Shown piece by piece: positions 24,856-34,600 of a stretch of DNA of 64,000 nucleotides. Position 1 is the first letter of the stretch. Each line of letters opens with the position of its first letter. The notes under the pieces were generated by a model. The model saw nothing but the letters and a program-made list of their open reading frames with translations. It was not told the origin of the DNA and did no database searches. The translations under genes and the position numbers were made by a program. The stretch spans positions 44,767 to 108,766 of the forward strand of contig JANDJZ010001758.1 in the NCBI GenBank assembly GCA_027943245.1, given 5' to 3'. This stretch comes from Acanthamoeba sp. SK_2022b (lineage: Eukaryota > Discosea > Longamoebia > Acanthamoebidae).

Positions 24856-24887
24856 ACTGTAAACCCTGGAGTAAACTCCAGGGTAAA
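24856..24887 (-). promoter_or_regulatory. MerR-family-type promoter with perfect dyad
   Basis: On the minus strand TTTACC (24887-24882) and TACAGT (24861-24856) are 20 bases apart, too long for ordinary sigma70 promoters but typical of MerR-activated ones. The spacer holds a dyad with ten-base arms, ACCCTGGAGT (24863-24872) and ACTCCAGGGT (24875-24884), separated by AA, of the ZntR/SoxR style. The predicted start would be about 28 bases before the zinc-ribbon ATG. No merR-like gene lies in the window. Confidence 0.62.
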
Positions 24888-25028
24888 GCCCGGCGATGAG
24901 GATTTACGTTTCATTACATCGAAAAAGTGGCAAGGCTTTGATGCCGTTAACAAAAGCACCATCGGTATTATCCCACGCCGCCGCGCTGCGTTATGCTGCG
25001 GGAACCTCTCCCTGCATCAGGAATAACC

Positions 25029-25970
25029 ATGAAAAAAATCATACTGGACTGTGACCCGGGGCATGACGACGCCATCGCCCTGCTGCTGGCCTGGGGCAAT
25101 CCGCAGATCGACCTGCTGGCGGTCACCACCGTGGTGGGCAATCAGACGCTGGACAAAGTGACGCGCAACGCACTGGCGGTGGCGCGCATCGCCAATATCA
25201 CCGGCGTGCCCTTCGCCGCCGGCTGCCCACGCCCGCTGGTGCGCAATATCGAAGTGGCACCCGACATTCACGGCGATTCCGGCCTCGATGGCCCGGTGCT
25301 GCCGGAACCCCACCTGCAGCTGGACTCGCGCCACGCGGTGGATCTGATCATCGATACCGTGATGGCCCACCCGCCCGGCAGCGTGACGCTGGTGCCGACC
25401 GGCGGCCTGACCAATATCGCCATGGCAGTGCGCAAAGAGCCGCGCATTGCCGAGCGGGTCAAGGAAGTGGTGCTGATGGGCGGTGGCTACCACGTGGGCA
25501 ACTGGAGCGCGGTGGCGGAGTTCAATATCAAAATCGATCCCGAGGCGGCGCACATCGTGTTTAACGAAAAATGGCCGCTGACCATGGTCGGGCTGGATCT
25601 CACCCACCAGGCGTTGGCCACGCCGGCAGTCTGCGAGCGCATCGCCGCCCTCGGCACCCGGCCGGCCGCCTTCGTCGGCGAACTGCTGGCCTTCTTTGGC
25701 CACATGTACCGGCAGGCGCAGGGCTTCAGCGCCCCGCCGGTACACGATCCTTGCGCGGTGGCTTACGTGATCGATCCGAGCGTGATGACGGTGCGCAAAG
25801 CGCCGGTGGATATCGAACTCACCGGCACCCTGACGCTGGGCATGACGGTCGCGGACTTCCGCGCGCCGCCGCCGCCGGACTGCCACACCCAGGTGGCGGT
25901 CAAACTGGATCAGGATAAATTCTGGGATCTGGTGGTAGATGCGCTGGAGCGGATTGGCGAAGTGGAGTGA
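25029..25970 (+). CDS. Ribonucleoside hydrolase (RihA/RihB type)
   Basis: A 313-residue inosine-uridine nucleoside N-ribohydrolase family protein. The Ca2+-binding N-terminal motif is intact (ILDCDPGHDDAIALLLA). The mid-protein VLMGGGYHVGNWSAVAEFNIKIDPEAA and C-terminal APPVHDPCAVAYVIDP with the catalytic histidine are also present. The family splits ribonucleosides into base and ribose in the cytoplasm, and this sequence looks closest to the pyrimidine-preferring RihA/RihB branch. The ATG at 25029 begins the conserved motif. It stands alone, with no transporter or regulator next to it, followed by an AT-rich gap. Confidence 0.88.
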   Translation: MKKIILDCDPGHDDAIALLLAWGNPQIDLLAVTTVVGNQTLDKVTRNALAVARIANITGVPFAAGCPRPLVRNIEVAPDIHGDSGLDGPVLPEPHLQLDSRHAVDLIIDTVMAHPPGSVTLVPTGGLTNIAMAVRKEPRIAERVKEVVLMGGGYHVGNWSAVAEFNIKIDPEAAHIVFNEKWPLTMVGLDLTHQALATPAVCERIAALGTRPAAFVGELLAFFGHMYRQAQGFSAPPVHDPCAVAYVIDPSVMTVRKAPVDIELTGTLTLGMTVADFRAPPPPDCHTQVAVKLDQDKFWDLVVDALERIGEVE

Positions 25971-26654
25971 GATCTGTGAAACATGGATTAACGCGCTTTT
26001 ACAGGCGCGTTGGTCCGTCTGGCATGATGGCAACAGGGATAGGCAGACCATCTCTCCGTTATTTACAAGAGCACAGAACAATCTTAAAAAAATTTACTTT
26101 AATAAAATTCAAAAAAAACCATAATAACAAGAATAGTCTTAATAAAAATAAAAAATGGCGTGATAAAGAAAATGTGAAATAAGATAATGAACAGCGATAA
26201 ATAAAATAACGCCCACCGCACCGCCATTAGCAACAACGATTTAACAATAAAATGCTTATCTCATTGGCTCCGTCAGCTGTTTGCCCAGACGCTCGTTGCC
26301 GCTCACACGGCGTTTCATTACGCACAAGACAATCACAACCAATTGATTTAAACACAAAAATAAAACAATAGATTAAAAATTGACTGGAGCGAGATAAATT
26401 TGAGAAAATGACAACCCTGTTTAAAAAAATAAAAAACCTTTTTGCAGGCAACTGAATACGGCTTCCCCCTTTTTATATAAGCCGTCCCCGCGCTCACAGG
26501 GGGGGAATTATTTATCACTTCGATATGAAGTCTTTTCAATTCCTATAAAGCATTTCAGGCATTGACGCTTCAGCGAATTTAAACCCCAGGATAAGGATAG
26601 GGAATCCTCAAAAAATGCATTCAATGAACGATATCGAGACATGGCGGGTTAACC
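25971..26654. other. AT-rich intergenic stretch of 684 bases
   Basis: The first 45 bases hold a seven-pair hairpin (25990-26011, AACGCGC with GCGCGTT) that may end the hydrolase transcript. From about 26080 onward the base composition turns strikingly AT-rich, with runs of A and repeated AATAAAA-like words, unlike the GC-rich neighbours. No ORF with family resemblance is seen on either strand. A 16-residue ORF (26615-26665) overlaps the PglL-like start and could be a leader peptide. The rest looks like foreign or regulatory DNA upstream of the glycosyltransferase gene. Confidence 0.55.
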
Positions 26655-28334
26655 ATGACCGATAAAGCCCCCGTTAACGCACCGGCTATCGCCGTGTTGC
26701 CCCTGCTGCTGATCTGGATGGCGGTGCTCCTGCCGGTCTATCACCCCAACATGGGCGGCGGCGGCCTGGCGCTGCCGCAAAATATTCTGGCCTGGAGCGT
26801 CATGGCACTGACCACGCAGATCGTGACCTTCACCGTTTGCCTTGGCCGTACCCGTCTTTCGCTTACCCCCACGGCACGCCTGTTGCTGCTCGGCATCGCC
26901 GTGCTGGCGCTGCCGCTGCTGTATACCCGCCCCGAGTGGCGCGAAGATGCCCTGTGGCGCTGCGCCGGTTTGCTCGGCGGTTGGCTGTTCTATGTCGCCT
27001 GTCTGCAGCTGCGCCTGACAGCCCGGCAGCGCAACCTGTTGCTGTACGGCCTGCTGTTCGCCGTCGGCGTTCAGGCGTTGCTAGCGGCGCTACAGCTGTT
27101 CGCCCCTGCTCTGGCCTGGGTATCTCCTAACGGCAGCCGGGTCTACGGCGTCTTTCAGCAACCGAACGTGCTGGGCAGCTTCATCGCCACCGGGCTGGCT
27201 TTGGCGCTCTGGCTGCTGCTTGCCCCTCTCTCTGCGCCGACGCGGCGGCAACTCCCGCTGCTCGCGCTGCTGGCCGCTTTCTCCGCCCTGCTGGTGCTGA
27301 TCCAGTCGCGCGCCGCCTGGCTGGGCGGTGCCCTGGCAGCGGCGTTGCTGCTGTGGCGTTTTGCCCGCCAGCACCCGGCCGTGAGCCGCTGGGCCGGCGG
27401 TGCGCTGCTGTTGGGCGTGGCGCTCGGTACCACGGTGTTACTCACCGGTTTCGGTCTGGAGACGAGTACCGTCTTACATGACTACGAATTCTCCAACGGT
27501 GCACGCCTGACCATGCTCCATGACGTCGGCGCCATGATCCTGGCCAAACCGCTGCTGGGCTGGGGCTACGGCGGCTTTGAATACAGCTTCGCGCACTTCC
27601 GCCTGCAGGCAATGCCCTGGCGAGAAGTGTTGGAAGTTGCCGGGCACCCGCACAATGAAATCCTGCTCTGGTGGGTTGAGGGCGGTCTGCCGGCGCTGGC
27701 GGGTATCGTTATCGTTCTCGTCGCCGGCGCGCTGCTGTTGAAACGCGCCTGGCAACGGGATCGCGAGCAGCCGGCCGGTGCGCGCGTCGGGCTGTTTCTG
27801 GTGCTGCTGCCAATGCTGGTACACACCCAGCTGGAATACCCTTTCTATCTGTCTGCGCCGCATTGGCTGGCGTTTCTGCTGCTGCTGGCGCTGCTGGACG
27901 GCCAAACCGGCGAGTCCCGCCCGCTGCCGTTCGCCAAAGCCCTGAGCCTACCGCTGGCGATGGCGGCCATCGGCGTACTGGTGATGGCGGTCTTCGCCTG
28001 GCAAGGGCGCATGGCGCTCACCCAATCGGAGCGCACCATGCTGGCCACCATCGACAGCATCGAGCAGATGCCGCCGCCGGCCGCCTGGATCTACCGGGAG
28101 CGCAAAACCTTCGACGAACAATCTCACGCGCTGCTGGTCTATAACCAAACGCGTGATGATGCCCTGTTGACCGGCTATCGGCAGTGGGCCGACGCCTATC
28201 TGCAGCGCCGTATCGACGCCAACGTCTACGCCACGCTGATCATGATCTTGCGCTACCAGGGCGCTCAGGCGGAAGCCGACGCTCGCCAGCGGGAGGCCGC
28301 TTTCCTGTTTTCTCGGGATGCGCGGTTCAGGTAG
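26655..28334 (+). CDS. PglL-family O-oligosaccharyltransferase or O-antigen-ligase-like protein
   Basis: A 559-residue inner-membrane protein with about twelve helices. The Wzy_C/PglL signature is present: GVFQQPNVLGSFIATGLAL, then a periplasmic loop with GWGYGGFEYSFAHFRLQ and GHPHNEILLWWVEGGLPALAG, including the histidine essential in this class. The C-terminal 120 residues after the last helix are soluble (QMPPPAAWIYRERKTFDEQ). PglL enzymes move a lipid-linked glycan onto protein serines; O-antigen ligases move it to lipid A core. The HNEILLWWVEGG form favours PglL. No pilin target gene is adjacent. The AT-rich leader suggests transfer. Confidence 0.84.
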   Translation: MTDKAPVNAPAIAVLPLLLIWMAVLLPVYHPNMGGGGLALPQNILAWSVMALTTQIVTFTVCLGRTRLSLTPTARLLLLGIAVLALPLLYTRPEWREDALWRCAGLLGGWLFYVACLQLRLTARQRNLLLYGLLFAVGVQALLAALQLFAPALAWVSPNGSRVYGVFQQPNVLGSFIATGLALALWLLLAPLSAPTRRQLPLLALLAAFSALLVLIQSRAAWLGGALAAALLLWRFARQHPAVSRWAGGALLLGVALGTTVLLTGFGLETSTVLHDYEFSNGARLTMLHDVGAMILAKPLLGWGYGGFEYSFAHFRLQAMPWREVLEVAGHPHNEILLWWVEGGLPALAGIVIVLVAGALLLKRAWQRDREQPAGARVGLFLVLLPMLVHTQLEYPFYLSAPHWLAFLLLLALLDGQTGESRPLPFAKALSLPLAMAAIGVLVMAVFAWQGRMALTQSERTMLATIDSIEQMPPPAAWIYRERKTFDEQSHALLVYNQTRDDALLTGYRQWADAYLQRRIDANVYATLIMILRYQGAQAEADARQREAAFLFSRDARFR

Positions 28335-28342
28335 GAAAAGTG

Positions 28343-28367
28343 AGGTGAGAGCGTGTTGCTCTCACCT
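28343..28367. terminator. Hairpin between convergent pglL-like and cdh genes
   Basis: AGGTGAGAGC pairs perfectly with GCTCTCACCT across five bases. No U-tract is present on either side. Position between two converging genes suggests a shared transcript end. Confidence 0.6.
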
Positions 28368-28379
28368 GCCGTCTTGAGC

Positions 28380-29171
28380 TTAACGCGGCAAAATCGCGCA
28401 CGTTTTATCCAGCAGCGATTCTACCGAGGCGCGGTTGCCAACGTCCCAGCCGCGCTTCGAGGCCAGCAAGATAAACCCCCGTTGGCCGGCAAACGTGGTC
28501 GGAACGACGGCCACGCCATACTCCGCCAGCTGCTGTGGCGAGAGATGAAAATAATCCGCAAGATCCTTAATCGGGTAGATGCCCATCGCGGTCGGTTGCA
28601 TCACGCGGCGGGCATAGTAGGTGTGGCGCAACAGTTTATCCGGCAAAGGTCGCCATTGTTCCTGAATATAGGGGCGTTCTGCCTGCAATTGGCGCCGTAC
28701 ATCTTCGCGCAGACAGGTCAGGTGAATATGCAATTGGTTCTGGCTGCGGCCATAAGCGGAGTTGATCGCCATGCCCAGCCTGTCGTCCGGCACCGGCCCG
28801 CCATACTCGGCGGCCAGCCGGTAACGCATCAGCCATGCATAGCCAAAATAGTCCGTCCGCTCCCCGGCCAGCAGCAGCGGGCTTTCAATGCCGGAAAGCG
28901 GCGCCGTCGGCACCAGAATGAAGTGATAGGGATAACGCGGGTTTTGCAGCACGCTAAAACCCTGCGCTTTCCCCTGCGGCATATAAATCTGCTCACACGG
29001 GGCCGGATCGCGCTTTTGCTGATAGTTGGCCATGCAGAGCTTATCGACCACGCCCCACAGCGCATCGGAACGGGCGCAGCCCGTCAGGGAAATAACGCCC
29101 AGCAACAGCAGCCAACGCCGGGCGGATAAAGCCAAACGCGCCATCATCGTATTGTTCTGTTTTTTCGCCAC
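28380..29171 (-). CDS. cdh: CDP-diacylglycerol pyrophosphatase
   Basis: A 263-residue protein matching Cdh. Visible parts are PYHFILVPTAPLSGIESPLLL, the AINSAYGRSQNQLHIHLTCLREDVR block with the HIT-like HxH motif, HTYYARRV, and the tail RASVESLLDKTCAILPR. It hydrolyses CDP-diacylglycerol to phosphatidate and CMP. The N-terminus has a hydrophobic segment ending LTGC, a lipobox, so this copy may be a lipoprotein rather than an anchored inner membrane protein as in E. coli. The start is uncertain: GTG at 29171 or ATG at 29147 or 29144. Confidence 0.87.
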   Translation of the reverse strand: MAKKQNNTMMARLALSARRWLLLLGVISLTGCARSDALWGVVDKLCMANYQQKRDPAPCEQIYMPQGKAQGFSVLQNPRYPYHFILVPTAPLSGIESPLLLAGERTDYFGYAWLMRYRLAAEYGGPVPDDRLGMAINSAYGRSQNQLHIHLTCLREDVRRQLQAERPYIQEQWRPLPDKLLRHTYYARRVMQPTAMGIYPIKDLADYFHLSPQQLAEYGVAVVPTTFAGQRGFILLASKRGWDVGNRASVESLLDKTCAILPR

Positions 29172-29308
29172 GTCAATTTCATTCCATCACTGGGTGCAAG
29201 CATGCCTGCGGGGCTGCGGCGTCCTGCCGCGCTTAGCGTTACGAATGCGGGCCAGCCGCAACAGGGGGAATGGATGAAGGGGCCAGCGCATGGCCCCTTG
29301 AGGAAAGA

Positions 29309-30754
29309 TTACGCCGTGCCGCCGACGGTCAGCGTATCCAGTTTCAGCGTCGGTTGGCCGACGCCCACCGGCACGCTCTGGCCTTCCTTGCCACACACGC
29401 CCACGCCTTTATCGAGCGCCAGATCGTTGCCGACCATCGAGATCTGCTGCATCGCCTCGATGCCGGAGCCGATCAGCGTCGCCCCTTTCACCGGTTTGGT
29501 GATGCGGCCTTTCTCGATCAGGTAGGCTTCGGTGGTGGAGAACACGAACTTGCCGGAGGTGATGTCCACCTGGCCGCCGCCAAAGTTCGGCGCGTACAGG
29601 CCGTATTCGACGCTGGCGATGATCTCTTCCGGCGTCGATTGGCCCGCCAGCATATAGGTGTTGGTCATGCGCGGCATCGGCAGATGCGCGTAGGACTCGC
29701 GGCGGCCGTTGCCGGTCGGCGCGACGCCCATCAACCGCGCGTTGAGCTTGTCCTGCATGTAGCCTTTCAGCACGCCGTTTTCGATCAGCACGTTGTACTG
29801 GCCCGGTACGCCTTCGTCGTCGATCGCCAGCGAACCGCGCCGCCCTTGCAGGGTGCCGTCATCCACCACGGTGCACAGCTCGGAAGCCACCAGCTCGCCC
29901 ATATGGCCGCTGAACACCGAGGTGCCACGCCGATTGAAGTCGCCTTCCAGGCCGTGGCCCACCGCCTCGTGCAGTAGCACGCCCGGCCAGCCGGCCCCCA
30001 GCACCACTGGCATATTGCCGGCCGGCGCCGCCACCGCGCCAAGGTTGACCAGCGCCATGCGCACCGCTTCTTTGGCGTAAGCATCGGCGCGCACCTCGCC
30101 GTCGACGGTTTCCAGGAAGTAGTCATAGCCGAAACGGCCGCCGCCGCCGCTGGAGCCGCGCTCACGCTTGCCATCCTGCTCCACCAGCACGCTGACGGAG
30201 AGGCGTACCAGCGGGCGAACGTCCGCCGCCAGCGTGCCGTCGGTAGCCGCCACCAACACCTGTTCGTAAACGCCGGTGATGCTGGCGTTCACTTCCTGCA
30301 CCCGTGCATCGGCGGCACGCGCCACCTTGTCGACGCGGTGCAGCAGGGCAATTTTCTCTTCGCGCGGCAGGCTTTGCAGCGGATCGAGCAGCGGGTACAG
30401 CGCCCGATAGCCGATCTCGCCCAGGGTGTGCGCCCGCCCATCGCCCTGCTCACGCACGATGCTGCGCGCCGCCTGGGCGCTCTGCTGCAGCGCATTCAGG
30501 GTGATCTGATCGGCATAGGCGAAGCCGGTCTTCTCGCCGCTGACGGCGCGCACGCCGACGCCCTGGTCAATATTGTAAGAGCCATCCTTGATGATGCCGT
30601 CCTCGATCACCCAGGCTTCGTGATAGCTGGACTGGAAATAGAGATCGGCGTAATCGATACGGCGTTCTGCCAGTTGACCCAGTACCTTGTACAGGTCTTG
30701 ATGACTCAGCTTGTTGGTAGCGAGTAACTGCTCACTGACAAACGTCAGGCTCAT
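29309..30754 (-). CDS. tldD: TldD, catalytic subunit of the TldD/TldE metalloprotease
   Basis: A 481-residue protein with the zinc motif [11 protein letters not shown], upstream Y and D-rich regions ([25 protein letters not shown]), and the C-terminal [26 protein letters not shown]. It pairs with PmbA (15853-17193) to form the heterodimeric protease that cleaves unstructured or modified peptides, including microcin B17 and CcdA in E. coli. It is downstream of the nitrilase-type gene by seven bases and in the conserved block with yhdP and rng. Confidence 0.97.
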   Translation of the reverse strand: MSLTFVSEQLLATNKLSHQDLYKVLGQLAERRIDYADLYFQSSYHEAWVIEDGIIKDGSYNIDQGVGVRAVSGEKTGFAYADQITLNALQQSAQAARSIVREQGDGRAHTLGEIGYRALYPLLDPLQSLPREEKIALLHRVDKVARAADARVQEVNASITGVYEQVLVAATDGTLAADVRPLVRLSVSVLVEQDGKRERGSSGGGGRFGYDYFLETVDGEVRADAYAKEAVRMALVNLGAVAAPAGNMPVVLGAGWPGVLLHEAVGHGLEGDFNRRGTSVFSGHMGELVASELCTVVDDGTLQGRRGSLAIDDEGVPGQYNVLIENGVLKGYMQDKLNARLMGVAPTGNGRRESYAHLPMPRMTNTYMLAGQSTPEEIIASVEYGLYAPNFGGGQVDITSGKFVFSTTEAYLIEKGRITKPVKGATLIGSGIEAMQQISMVGNDLALDKGVGVCGKEGQSVPVGVGQPTLKLDTLTVGGTA

Positions 30755-30761
30755 AATGGTT

Positions 30762-31622
30762 TCACTCTTGATTGGAGGATAACTTGTCAGACGGCGCCGT
30801 CAGCGACGTCTGGAATCGGTTGTGCTGCAGCACCGGCATCTGCGCACGAATATTTTTCAGGCTTGCGGTATCCACGCGCACCTTCAGCGCCGCCACGGCG
30901 TCCGCGTTCTCGGCCAGCACCTTGCCCCAGCCGTCGATAGCCAGCGAGTGGCCCCAGGTGCGGCGGGTCGGCCCGTGGCGCCCCACCTGCGCCGGCGCCA
31001 GGATCATGCACTGGTTCTCGATCGCCCGGGCGCGCAGCAGAATTTCCCAATGCGCCTCGCCGGTGACCCGGGTAAAAGCCGCCGGCACCGAAATCAGTTC
31101 GGCCCCCTGCGCCCGCAGCGCCTGGAACAGCGCGGGGAAGCGCAGATCGTAGCATATGGTCATACCCAAACGCCCGACCGGCGTATCCACTACCGTCAGG
31201 TGCTGCCCGTGCTGGTAGGTATCCGACTCGCGGTAGTGGCCGTGCGCATCGTTGATGTCCACATCGAACATGTGCAGCTTGTCGTAGCGGGCGCGGATCT
31301 CGCCCTGCTCGTCGAACAACAGGCTGCTGGTGGTGATAAGCTCCGGGTTTTCGCGGCTGATCAAGGGCATCGAGCCCACCAGCAACCACACGCCATAGCG
31401 GCGCGCCAGCTCGCGCACCGCGTTTTGCAGCGGACCGTCGCCCTGTCTTTCCGCCTGTTGGCGGTAGGCCGCAGAGTTGGCGAACAGCAACGCGTTCTCC
31501 GGCGTCATGACCAGTTTTACCCCGGCATTGAGCTGTTTGATCTGCTGTTCAATCTGGGCCAGGTTATCGCGCACCTGATCGCCACTGCACAACTGCAACA
31601 ACGCAACGTTAGCATTCCTCAT
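30762..31622 (-). CDS. Carbon-nitrogen hydrolase of the Nit1/NitFhit type (probable deaminated-glutathione amidase)
   Basis: A 286-residue nitrilase-superfamily enzyme with the Glu-Lys-Cys triad: Glu in MTPENALL, Lys in [12 protein letters not shown], Cys in [10 protein letters not shown]. The pattern [20 protein letters not shown] matches the Nit1 branch, whose members repair deaminated glutathione by hydrolysing its amide. Its start overlaps the yhdP stop (ATGA) and it ends seven bases before tldD, so it is part of the yhdP-nit-tldD operon. The substrate is inferred from the branch. Confidence 0.88.
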   Translation of the reverse strand: MRNANVALLQLCSGDQVRDNLAQIEQQIKQLNAGVKLVMTPENALLFANSAAYRQQAERQGDGPLQNAVRELARRYGVWLLVGSMPLISRENPELITTSSLLFDEQGEIRARYDKLHMFDVDINDAHGHYRESDTYQHGQHLTVVDTPVGRLGMTICYDLRFPALFQALRAQGAELISVPAAFTRVTGEAHWEILLRARAIENQCMILAPAQVGRHGPTRRTWGHSLAIDGWGKVLAENADAVAALKVRVDTASLKNIRAQMPVLQHNRFQTSLTAPSDKLSSNQE

Positions 31623-34600
31623 GACGCCTTATCCTCCTTTGCCTTACGAAGTACCTCATTGATCTTCGGCTGGTCGAGATCGCCGCCGATATGGTAGCGA
31701 ATCAGCGAAATCTTGCTCCACAGCGGCCCCAGCACCTGCGAGGCGGCAAATACCGCCGCGCCGACGATCGGGTTCACGACAAACGCCGTGGCCACGCCGA
31801 CGGTCGCCGAAATCGCCGGCGCCACCACCGCCTCCATATCAATACGGCGGCGCGCCAGATCGATCTGGCCACTCATGGCGATATCCGCCGCCAAACCGTC
31901 GATCAATAGATTATCAGTATGCATTATGCCATCTTTCAGCCAGGCGGTGCTGCGGATGGAGTCAAAGTAGAAGCCTTTGCCGAAGGTATCGCTGAAATCG
32001 AACTGCAGCTTGCGCAGCAAGGCGTCGAAGCTGACCAATCGCAGCAACTGACCGGCGCGGCCGCCGCCCATGCTGTCGATCTCGCCCTTGCCCATCTTGA
32101 CCTGCAGCGCGCCGCTCAGCGTATTGACCTGCGGCTGCCACGGCGCGCCGTGCCAGTACAGATCGAAGTCCACGTCGTAAGGCGCGCCTTTCAGCGGGAT
32201 AGTGATGCCGAAGAAGGCGGCGGTTTCATCGATTTTGCCGCCGAGCAGCTTGCCTTTCAGCGAGCTACGCTCTTCCTGCGCATTTTGCTTCCACAGGCCG
32301 GTGGCGCTCATGCGCCCTTTGCCGGTGTCGACCAGGCCGTGATCCAGCGTCAGGGTGTCCCCCCGATTGCTCAAATCCGCCTCGACCCTGCCGAGGTTCT
32401 GCCCCAGCACCCAGCACGACTTGCAGCGCAGCATCAGCGAAGGCCAGTCGCGGAAGGAAACTTTCTCCGCCGGCGGCGTCGGCGTACCCGCCGCGTTTTT
32501 CGTCTCGGCGAACTGCGGGTTGTAATACAGGTAGTTGATATCGGCGCGCCACGGCCCGCGATCGGCCACCCGCAGGCTGCCGTCCACTTCATCGCTCTTG
32601 GCGCTCACCACGGTGGCACCCAGCTGTTTTTCGGCCGACAGCGTCAGCTTATGCCAAGCCTGGCCGCCCAACAGCAGCTGCGGCGTGGTCAGCGCCACGG
32701 TAGTGGGGAAGCTGAAACCGCCCACCTGACCGCTGCCGCCGCCCTGTTTCAGCGCCGGCGCCAGCAGCGCCAGCCACTGCTCGCCGTCCAGCGCCGGCAG
32801 GTTCAGCGTCATCGACTTGCCGGCCGGCAGCGGCGGCGTGCCGCCACCGTTGGTTTGCCAGGCGGCGCGCGCCAGATTCACCTGTTTTTTATCGAAGCGC
32901 CATTCGCTGTTGAAGCGGTTTTGCTTGCCCGCGCTGCCGGTCAACATGAAGCCGTTCAGGCCACCTTTGACCTTAACGTTCACCGGCAACGCCTCGCCCG
33001 GCGGTTTGTCCAGCGGCGAAGGTAAGTGACTGCTCACTTTTTTCAAATCCGCGTCGATGCCGATATCGTAGCTGGCCGAGCCCTGATGTGGGAGCGTGAT
33101 GGCCACCTGGCTCTGCCAGGGCGCACTGCCGCTGAGCGCATCGGCAACCTCTTTCGGCAGGCCGGGGAACTTGCCCGGCTGCCAATCACCCTTCAGGCCG
33201 ACGTCAATCTTGTAGTCGCGAGCGCCTTCCTGCGTGGAGAAGTTGACCGCCACCGGCTGCCCGAACCAGGTGGCCGACAGCGGGTCGCTCTGCAGGTTAC
33301 CGTTGTCGAAGCGGAACTTGCCGCTGAGCTTTTGCAGTTCGCTATCCAGCGGCTTGATCAGCAACGAGTTGTTGTTCAGCGCCACTTCACCGGTCGCTCT
33401 GACCTGCTCGCCGTCCAGGGGAATATCGAGATGTAAGCGCCCACTGACATCACCGCCAATCTGCAGCTGATCCAGCGCCGCCCCCAGCGAATCGTGCAGC
33501 GGCGTCTGCATGAAGTAGTCGTGCACGTCGCTGCCCGCGCCTGCGACTTCGGCGTCGATCAGCAGCCGCTCTTTCAGGTAATCCGGGATCACCGCGCTGA
33601 TATTTTTGCCCGCCACCTTGCCCAACCGGGTTTGCGGCGCATGCATCCACAGCCCTTCGTTGGCGAAGTCGAGGTCGATCGCCAAATCGGTCAGCGCCGG
33701 CCAGTCCGGTTGGAACTGGAAGGTGGCGTGGCGCAGCGGCACGAAGACTTCAAACTGCCCTTCGTTTTTACGGTACGGGAAGTGCTGCGGATCGCCGGAA
33801 TAAATCAGCGTGGCGTTATCCACCTGGCCGCCCTGAATGGCGCCGCTCAGGTAGTCCACCAAATGCTTGCCCATCAGCGGTTCCGGGAAATAGCGCCAGG
33901 CGTCGGCGCCGTCATACAGGCGGATGCCCGCCAGGATATTCAGCCACGGATCGCCCTTGGCCGGCTGCTGATAGCGGAAATCGCCGTTGACCCACAGCGA
34001 CTTCGCCTTGACGTCCAGCCCCTGGCTCGCCAGCTCCCAGCCTTGATCGTTGTAACGCCAGGTCAGCGCGCCACGCGCGCTGCTGACTTCAAGCGGCGCA
34101 CGGAACATATCGCCGTAAGGCAAGGTGCTGCCTGCCAGCCCCAGCGTCAGGCGGCCGTTCTCCACCCCGCCGCTCAACGCCCCGGAGAAGTGGTTGACGC
34201 CCGGCAGCAGTTCCCAACGCTGCCAGCTGACATCGCGCCACAGCGCCTGGAAACGGCTCTTTTCCGGCTGGTTCAACGGAATGTCCAGCGCCAGGGCCTC
34301 CATCGTCCCCTGCGGCTGCAGATCGTTCCAGCGATCGAGCACGTCCGGGCTGAGGAACGAGAAGGTCGGCAGCAGCGCCGACAGGCGCTCCAGCTGAAGG
34401 TTGGTCGCGCGCACCCGCAGCTCTTCATTCTGCGCCGGCCCCATGAACTCGGTGTTTTCCGGCAGCCACAGGGCGGAAAGCGTGCCCTGCGGCCAGGCCT
34501 GGCCGTCGGTGCTCAACCGCAGCTGCGGCACGTCGAGCTGCCAACCGGTGCCCTGGCGGCGCAGCGACAGCGCCAGATTGTCCACGTCCAGCCGGTGCTG

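Noticed and set aside
25990..26011. Strong terminator after the nucleoside hydrolase
   Set aside because: The seven-pair stem is real but is followed by GGTCCG with no U-tract, so it is only mentioned as a possible transcript end.
26227..26539. Two short minus-strand ORFs in the AT-rich gap before the PglL-like gene
   Set aside because: No ribosome binding site, no domain, and sequence rich in Phe/Leu/Lys as expected from random AT-rich DNA.
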